From the NCBI RefSeq assembly GCF_963676685.1, contig NC_092349.1, positions 81,108,604 through 81,172,603 of the forward strand: 64,000 nt of DNA, in the 5' to 3' direction. This document shows, one piece after another, positions 58,001-64,000 of this stretch. Position numbers and translations under genes: made by a program. The stretch is from Mytilus edulis (taxonomy: Eukaryota; Mollusca; Bivalvia; Mytilida; Mytilidae). Each line of letters starts with the position of its first letter. Within the stretch, counting starts at the first letter, position 1. The notes below the pieces were generated by a model, which was given only the letters and a program-made list of their open reading frames with translations, had not been told where the DNA came from and ran no database searches.

Positions 58001-58355
58001 TTATAAATTAATGTAAAGCATTACAATTCTTGGCTAACACAAACATTTTTTTTTTAATTTTGCACAACATATTATTTCCCTTTACTTTATTATTAGAAAC
58101 ATCTTTTATTCATAGGACAATATTTAAGCCTAATGCCATATATTTGCATTATTGTTTAAAACTTTATATATCTATTTGTGTTATTTTTCAGAGAACATCC
58201 AAACCTATGCTGTAGAGGCAATAATAGACAAAAGAAAGAAAGGTTCCAAAGTACAATACTTAATTAAATGGGAGGGATATTCTGAAAATGATAATTCTTG
58301 GGAACCAAGTAGGAATATCCCTCAAAAACTTCGGAAGTTATTTAATAAAAAATGA
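46377..58355 (+). CDS. Predicted homeodomain / HMG-like / GTF2I-like / chromodomain protein, 12 exons
   Basis: Exons: 46377-46532, 47367-47484, 48314-48486, 51870-52008, 52756-52836, 53561-53732 (GC donor), 54424-54470, 55372-55464, 55839-55898, 56835-56885, 57464-57538, 58192-58355. They join in phase to 1329 bases, 442 residues. Residues 4-62 are homeodomain-like, with recognition helix VKMWIGNRNSK (51-61). 77-125 has RGPSAYN and a later Trp (107), as in HMG/YABBY folds. About 209-295 resembles one TFII-I repeat (VRKLFNLCYG, VPYKAI, EGLPDDINLKDPGSY, LQKIL, LVFRK). An acidic linker (297-388) carries a threefold ETELQME repeat. 392-435 is an HP1-like chromodomain with cage aromatics Y394, W415, Y418. 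Likely a nuclear DNA- and methyl-histone-binding regulator; the fusion is inferred from splice phase only. Confidence 0.65.
47529..47741 (+). other. Possible alternative exon in intron 2 (mirrored in the left arm)
   Basis: An acceptor-like TATTTGCAG is followed by an open stretch ending in a stop at 47741 in one frame, including YSDCPFTINIDLCPHLCYV. Entered in the phase left by exon 2 it would reach a stop sooner. It may be a poison or terminal exon, or chance. The matching copy is at 37804-38016. Confidence 0.25.
48816..49098. mobile_element. MITE with poly-G/poly-C and GGCAGCAACC inverted ends
   Basis: The element is 283 bp. GGCAGCAACCATTTGATTTTC then a G run then CTATGGTTTTTT at the left is mirrored by AAAAAACCATAG, a run of 30 C and GAAAATCAAATGGTTGCTGCC at the right. 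TTA flanks both sides (48813-48815, 49099-49101), the target type of PIF/Harbinger elements. The interior is rich in GAAAAAAA motifs and non-coding. One end of a sister copy is seen at 36707-36729 beside the N gap. Confidence 0.88.
49102..51480. other. Intron 3 of the chromodomain gene, mostly unstructured
   Basis: 49130-49320 repeats a TCCGTATTGGAAATATTG-like motif three to four times. The rest is AT-rich. Apart from a 36-bp perfect palindrome at 50509, nothing was recognised. Confidence 0.4.
50509..50544. repeat. Perfect 36-bp palindrome
   Basis: AGAGACATATATACACAT is followed immediately by its exact reverse complement, with no spacer and no mismatch. Confidence 0.95.
51510..51690. repeat. 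Interspersed repeat and long hairpin
   Basis: 51515-51575 (CGTCTGAGTCAGTGACAACT and following) also occurs in both palindrome arms (40914-40970 and its mirror). Directly after, TACAACTTGTCTAAACATCA at about 51602 pairs with TGATGTTTAGACGAGTTGTA at about 51645 around an 18-base loop region containing TAACATTG. The stem is about 28 bp with one mismatch. Confidence 0.75.
53120..53250 (+). repeat. Interspersed repeat fragment shared with the palindrome arms
   Basis: AATAAACTAACAACAGCATG, GCTACAAAAGAAAAAAGACA and ATAAAAGATAAA are collinear with 43855-43930 (AATAAACTGACAACACCATG and following). It is non-coding. Confidence 0.5.
54865..55130. mobile_element. Palindromic MITE-like element, copy 2
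   Basis: ATTGCATAGCAATATAAT at the left, GCACTAGTGCAATAAATCTT in the middle and TTCATGCAATAACCCTAT at the right match copy 1 (34495-34800) in reverse orientation. It lies in an intron of the chromodomain gene. Confidence 0.7.
55376..55456 (+). repeat. Three in-frame 27-bp repeats within a coding exon
   Basis: GAAACAGAATTGCAAATGGA followed by AACAGAA occurs three times in tandem (the last diverged), encoding an acidic ETELQMETE unit in the linker before the chromodomain. Confidence 0.9.
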
Positions 58356-59130
58356 AGAAAAAATATGTTAATCTTATGATTGCTTGTGTATTTTTTGTAT
58401 TTTTTGTTTTTCAAAGTTGAACCATGATGTTGTGTATTTACTCTCTTTTGATAAGAAATAATGTTTTATAAATTAACTAACAATCAAAGCTGAAAAAACA
58501 ATTAAAGAAAATCTCAAAAATGCCAGTTGAATTCAAAAAATAATTGGACCTCAAATAATTCTGATCTTGTTAACTTCATCCAATTGTTTATCTTATTTGC
58601 AATGAACCAAAATTGTTTAAAATTTTCAATGTAGTACTGAAAAGGTTTAAAGTTTGTCAAGCCTATGTGATACAGACTTTGCTCTTTGTTGAATACTGCA
58701 CAGTGACCTATACTTGTTAACTTCTGTGTCATTTGGTCCCTTGTTTAGAGTTGTCTCATTGGCAATCATACCACATCTTTTTTTTTATAATAATTTTTTT
58801 TTTTAAATAAGTATAACTTTAAAATTAAACACAATAAGTACTAGTATAACTGTTAATGTTAAATTCATTAAATAGTGAAATAAAGGCCATACTTTAATGA
58901 CAGATTGCTGGTTTTTCCTTATATTTATGTGATATTCATCCAGCAATTTTAATATTTGTTATTCTAATGTAATACTTTGTTTGAACTTCTTATCATTACA
59001 TTTTTGGGATTTTATTCATAAACAAACATAGTAAAATTCATAAATTAAGGACATGGGAGTAGATATTATATCACAAAAAGTAAAGCAGTTAGGCAGAAAC
59101 CATTTTATTTTTCGGGGGTGGGGGTGGGGG
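58356..59130. other. 3' flank of the chromodomain gene
   Basis: Non-coding. 58655-58785 is a minus-strand repeat A copy (GTTGTCTCATTGGCAATCAT, ACCACATC). A G-rich tract GGGGGTGGGGGTGGGGGGGC-like is at 59114-59133, just before the minisatellite. Confidence 0.55.
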
Positions 59131-59134
59131 GGCC

Positions 59135-61580
59135 TGTGAATTTGTATTTGATATGTGTATGGATTTGAAACTATATTGTTAGTCATTGAATTTGTATTGA
59201 ATATATATATAGATTATAATATATATTGTTAGTCAATGAATTTGTATTGAATATATGTATGGATTTTAATATATATTGTTTGTCATTGAATTTGTATTGA
59301 ATATATGTATGGATTTTCATATATATTGTTATTGAATTCGTATTGAATATAGGGATGGATTTTAATATAGATATTGTTAGTTATTGAATTTGTATTGAAT
59401 AAATGCATGGATTTTAAACTATATTATAAATGTATTGAATATATGTATGGATTTTAATATGTATTGTTAGTCACTGAATTTGTATGTAATATATGTATAA
59501 ATTTTCATATATATTGTTATTGAATTCGTATTGAATATTTCATGTATGGATTTTAATATATATATGATAAGTCATTGAATTTGTATTGAGTATATGTATG
59601 GATTTGAAACTATATTGTTTGTCACTGAATTTGTATTGAATAAATGTAAGAATTTTCATAAATATTGTTATTGAATTCGTATTAAATATATACTTGTGGA
59701 TTTTAATATATATTGTTAGTTATTGAATTAGAATTGAATATATGTATGAATTTTAATATATATTGTTAGTTATTGAATTTGTATTGAATAAATGCATTGA
59801 TTTTAAACTTTATTGTCAATGAATTTGTATTGAATATGTATATAGATTTTAATATATATATTGTTAGTCAATGAATTTGTATGTAATATATGTATAGATT
59901 TTCATATATATTGTTATTGAATTCGTATTGAATATATTATGTATGGATTTTAATATATATATATGATAAGTCATTGAATTTGTATTGAATATATGTATGG
60001 ATTTGAAACTATATTGCTTGTCACTGAATTTGTATTGAATAAATGTAAGAATTTTCATAAATATTGTTATTGAATTCGTATTAAATATATACTTGTGGAT
60101 TTTAATATATACTGTTAGTTATTGAATTAAAATTGAATATATGTATGAATTTTAATATATATTGTTAGTTATTGAATTTGTATTGAATAAAGGCATGGAT
60201 TTTAAACTTTATTGTCAATGAATTTGTATTGAATATGTATTTAGATTTTAATATATATTGTTAATCAATGAATTTGTATTGAATATATGTATGGATTTTA
60301 ATATATTATATTGGTATTGAATTTGTATTGAATATATGTATGGATTTTAATATATTATATTGGTATTGAATTTGTATTGAATATATGTATGGATTTTAAT
60401 ATATATTGTAAGCCATTGAATTTGTATTGAATATATGTTTGGATTTTAATATATGTTGTTAGTCAAAGAATTTGTATTGAATATATGTATCGATTTTAAT
60501 AGATGTTTTTAGTCATTGAATTTGTATTGAATATATGTATGGATTTTAATATATGTTGTTAGTTATTGAATTTGAATTGAATATGTATACAGATTTTAAT
60601 ATATATTGTTAGTTATTGAATTTGTATTGAATATGTGTATGGATTTTAATATATATTGTTAGTCATTGAATTTTTATTGAATAAATGTATGGATTTCAAT
60701 ATGAATATATTGTAAGTCATTGAATTTGTATTGAATATATGTATCGATTTTAATAGATGTTTTTAGTCATTGAATTTGTATTGAATATATGTATGGATTT
60801 TAATATATGTTGTTAGTTATTGAATTTGAATTGAATATGTATACAGATTTTAATATATATTGTTAGTTATTGAATTTGTATTGAATATGTGTATGGATTT
60901 AAATATATATTGTTAGTCATTGAATTTTTATTGAATAAATGTATGGATTTCAATATGAATATATTGTAAGTCATTGAATTTGTATTGAAAAAATGTATGG
61001 ATTTCAATATGAATATATTGTAAGTCATTGAATTTTTATTAAATATATGTATTGATTTTAATATATATTGTTAGTCAATGAATTTGTATTGAATATGTGT
61101 ATGGATTTCATAATATATATTGTAAGTCTTTGAATTTGTATTGAATGTATGTATGGATTTTAATATATATTGTTAGTCGATGAATGTGTATTGAATATGT
61201 GTATGGACTTTGATATATATATTGTTAGTCATTGAGTTTGTATTAAATAAATGTATGGATTTTAAACTATATTGGTGTTCATTGAATTTGTATTGAATAT
61301 GTGAATGGATTTTAAAGTTTATTGTTAGTCATTGTGTTTGTATTAAATATATGCATGGATTTTAATATATATTTTCATTTATATTATTTGTATGGAATAT
61401 GTGTTTGGATTATTATACATATTTTGCGTCATTCTTGTTTGTATAGAATGTATGTACTGTACAAATTACGATATAATTTGACATATGGTTATATTGTTTG
61501 TATGGAATATTTTTTTGATTAATAAGCATATTTTTGAGTCATTGTATTTGTATGGAATATATGTATGGATTTATATATGT
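59135..61580. repeat. AT-rich minisatellite, about 50-bp unit, some 48 copies
   Basis: The consensus contains TGAATTTGTATTGAATATAT, GTATGGATTTTAATATATAT and TGTTAGTCAT. Units vary at single bases (ATG/ATA, GGA/AGA, GTTAGTC/GTAAGTC). Blocks of units are themselves duplicated: 59504-59860 recurs about 399 bp later, and the unit with GTATCGATTTTAATAGATG at 60488 recurs 254 bp later. Copies after 61250 decay. Confidence 0.95.
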
Positions 61581-61885
61581 GACATATAAAATTTTCTGAC
61601 GTCAGACATGCAAACGAATGAATGTGTTTGTAGATAGTAGATGTTTTTGTGTTCTGTTAAATTGTTCCTTTTAAAATTATTTCACGATGATGGCTGCTGT
61701 TCCCATATTTTGACTATTTTATTCATTGTGTCTATTATGTAAATATAACGGAATTTGATGAGACTGTCTTCAAAGTGAGAGGGTTAGCGCTATAGAACCA
61801 GGTTTAATCCACCATTTTCTACATTTGAAAATGCCTGTACCAAGTCAGGAATATGACAGTTCTTGTCCATTCATTTTTGATGCAT
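61581..61885. other. Short unique stretch
   Basis: Non-coding single-copy DNA between the minisatellite and the microsatellite. GTACCAAGTCAGGAATATGA at 61839 resembles the end of a mussel repeat. Confidence 0.4.
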
Positions 61886-61888
61886 TTT

Positions 61889-62073
61889 GTTTGTATGTAT
61901 GTATGTATGTATGTATGTATGTATGTATGTATGTATGTATGTATGTATGTATGTATGTATGTATGTATGTATGTATGTATGTATGTATGTATGTATGTAT
62001 GTATGTATGTATGTATGTATGTATGTATGTATGTATGTATGTATGTATGTATGTATGTATGTATGTATGTATG

Positions 62074-62107
<34 letters not shown>

Positions 62108-62311
62108 TGTATGCATGCATGCATGCATGCATGCATGCATGCATGCATGCATGCATGTATGTATGTATGTATGTATGTATGTATGTATGTATGTATGTAT
62201 GTATGTATGTATGCATGCATGCATGCATGCATGCATGCATGCATGCATGCATGCATGTATGTATGTATGTATGTATGTATGTATGTATGTATGCATGCAT
62301 GTATGTATGTA
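61889..62311. repeat. (GTAT)n microsatellite with phase-kept (GCAT)n blocks
   Basis: About 420 bp of tetranucleotide repeats. (GTAT)n switches to (GCAT)n at about 62112-62156 and 62213-62256, and briefly at 62292, without changing the four-base register. Long frames of MYVC or HTYI type on both strands are artefacts of this register. Confidence 0.97.
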
Positions 62312-62434
62312 TTTTGATTTATATTTTGATTTGTTATGATTGAAAATGTATTGTGTATTGTTTTCATTATGTCCCTTCAAGGGCAATATAATTGGAAAAT
62401 AAAGAACTTTGAACTTTGAACTCTGTATATATTA

Positions 62435-62730
62435 AAAAGGAGATGTGGTATGATTGTCAATGAGACATCTCTCCACAAGATACCAAAATGACACAGAAAT
62501 TAACAACTATAGGTCACTGTACAGCCTTCAACAATGAGCAATGTCCATACTGCATATTCAGTTATAAAAGGCCCTGAGCATGTATAATCAGCTAATCAGC
62601 AATTCGTGCTAAAAAGTATTGATGAACAGCCTTCAACAATGAGCAATGCCCATACTGCATATTCAGTTATAAAAGGCCCTGAGCATGTATAATCAGCTAA
62701 TCAGCAATTCGTGGTTAAAAAGTATTTGAT
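62435..62730 (+). repeat. Repeat A copy followed by a 105-bp tandem duplication
   Basis: 62435-62580 is a plus-strand repeat A copy (GAGATGTGGTATGATTGTCA, AACAACTATAGGTCACTGTA). Its 3' part from ACAGCCTTCAACAATGAGCA to CAGCAATTCGTG is duplicated in tandem (62520-62612 and 62627-62715). Confidence 0.85.
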
Positions 62731-64000
62731 AAATAATTATGGTATGATAAATAAGGAATCTAGAAAATTATTTCTTGACATTGTTACATTGTCCATAACA
62801 CGTCTCATGTTTAGTTTAACATATTTATTTATAGTGGATTGGCAAACAAGTTTTGCAACTTATAGTAAACCCTTTCCACTTTGCGGGTGCGAGTGCTGCC
62901 TTGTAGCGGCATTAGCCTCTGCTCTTTTTCGAAATCTACAAGGGTGTCTTTAACGTGCAAGAGATATGGCTCCCTCTTAACACGGGCCAGCCATTTATCG
63001 TCTCATGTTTGATGAACTTCAACTGGTATCATCAAAGATCATAAAAAAAAACGAGTTTGGTCAGATATGAACCTCTTCTTTGTTCATGTATCCTGACAAA
63101 GTGATTAAATCAAAGATCTGTTAGTGCAGAGTATGATCAAACAGTCAAACAGCATGCTCATTGATATAAGCAGAAATCTTTCATCAATCAACACGTTCAT
63201 CATGTTTATGTAGTTTTATGACAAACTAAGGTAAAAAATACAAATTATTAGAAAAGGACTGAAATCGTCTGATTGAACAAATGAAAGAATAAACAACAAA
63301 AGAAGAGACTATATAGATCAACTTGAAAACACAATAATCTAGGTCCCGGGCTTAAAAACATGAAGTCCCAAGGTCCCGAATTAGAAAAAAAATCCCGACA
63401 TCCAGAAAGATCAATCTCGAAATCACGAGCTTAAAAAAAACTCCGATCCCACATCCAGAAAAAGGTCCTGCCCCTTATTACTGGTGTGTGATGGCTGCTT
63501 CATCAAAATCAAATTGCTACATTATTTCAATACAATGTTGATCGTCTTTGTCTTGTCTTTTATGTTGGTTAGTTCAGACAATAAGCTTACGAAAACTGCG
63601 GATTAATAAATCTAACAAATACTTATAAAGAATGATACAAAAATTAGAACTTCCAAACGTTGTAAGTTTTCAAGATATCTTAATAAATGAGGTACCTTCG
63701 GAAAATTCTTGGTTTGCCATTTACTGCAAAAAAATATTGCAAGATTCAAGAACAGACTGATTGAACAAGGCAATATATGAAATGACCTTTAAAGGTAAGT
63801 TTTTCGATTGTAAATGCAGGTATGGTCATGAATGCTAAGTATTCAAATAAATCTATGTTAATAGCTCTCTTCAGGTTCATGTCACGTTTTATTCAATTAG
63901 AATGTGCAAAGTGTTTGCGTGTAAGTGTATGTGCATGCTTGTAAGTATTATACGTGCACGTTTTGTCTATCTAATGAGTTAAGCCTTTTTCAACTGATTT
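62731..64000. other. Terminal stretch without recognised genes
   Basis: 62865-63000 (CACTTTGCGGGTGCGAGTGC, TTTAACGTGCAAGAGATATG) looks like an older interspersed repeat. 63340-63475 has repeated GGTCCCG/ATCCCGA and CATCCAGAAA words. A short frame at 62711-62953 crosses repeat DNA and is not supported. Confidence 0.4.

Noticed and set aside
59135-61580. CRISPR-like array
   Set aside because: Units are contiguous with no unique spacers, and the genome is eukaryotic; it is a minisatellite.
61819-62386. Overlapping open frames of 150-182 residues made of MYVC, MHAC or HTYI repeats on both strands
   Set aside because: They are translations of a tetranucleotide microsatellite, which stays open in several frames by chance.

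Overview
The window looks like nuclear DNA of a bivalve mollusc, most likely a marine mussel (Mytilus or a close relative). The reasons are AT-rich intron-containing genes, a large KDZ-type transposase gene, a Maverick/Polinton element and many copies of short interspersed repeats that I recall as very common in mussel genomes. The species call rests on memory of those repeats and was not checked by search.

Layout. 1-2345: a possible coding tail (retrotransposon-like) and two blocks of tandem repeats. About 2.6-15.9 kb: a Maverick/Polinton (endogenous adintovirus-like) element. Its right part is a compact minus-strand cluster of nine open genes (15644 down to 6032): unknown 118-aa protein, retroviral-type integrase, minor capsid/penton, basic core-like protein, major capsid, adenain-type protease, packaging ATPase, two small conserved proteins and protein-primed DNA polymerase B. 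Its left part is a plus-strand pair of spliced overlapping genes, the first a PC4-like single-stranded-DNA-binding protein. An array of seven telomere-type hexamers lies just outside the integrase end. I could not find terminal inverted repeats.

16-23.7 kb is intergenic and repeat-rich. 23.7-36.2 kb is a 16-exon KDZ transposase gene with a CxC2 zinc cluster; the exon phases agree until one extra base in an A8 run in exon 15 breaks the frame.

36.7-48.8 kb is a giant near-identical inverted repeat: arms of about 5.7 kb around a 674-bp spacer, with a 100-N gap at the outer left edge and a poly-G/poly-C MITE at the outer right edge. The right arm carries the first three exons of a 12-exon gene that runs to 58355. 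All exon phases agree and total 443 codons. The predicted protein joins a homeodomain-like domain, an HMG/YABBY-like motif, a TFII-I (GTF2I)-like repeat, an acidic spacer and a C-terminal HP1-like chromodomain with a full aromatic cage. The left arm carries an inverted copy of the first three exons only.

58.4-64 kb holds a 2.4-kb minisatellite of about 50-bp units with higher-order structure, a (GTAT)n/(GCAT)n microsatellite and more mussel repeats. Most other open reading frames in the window are chance frames in AT-rich or repeat DNA.
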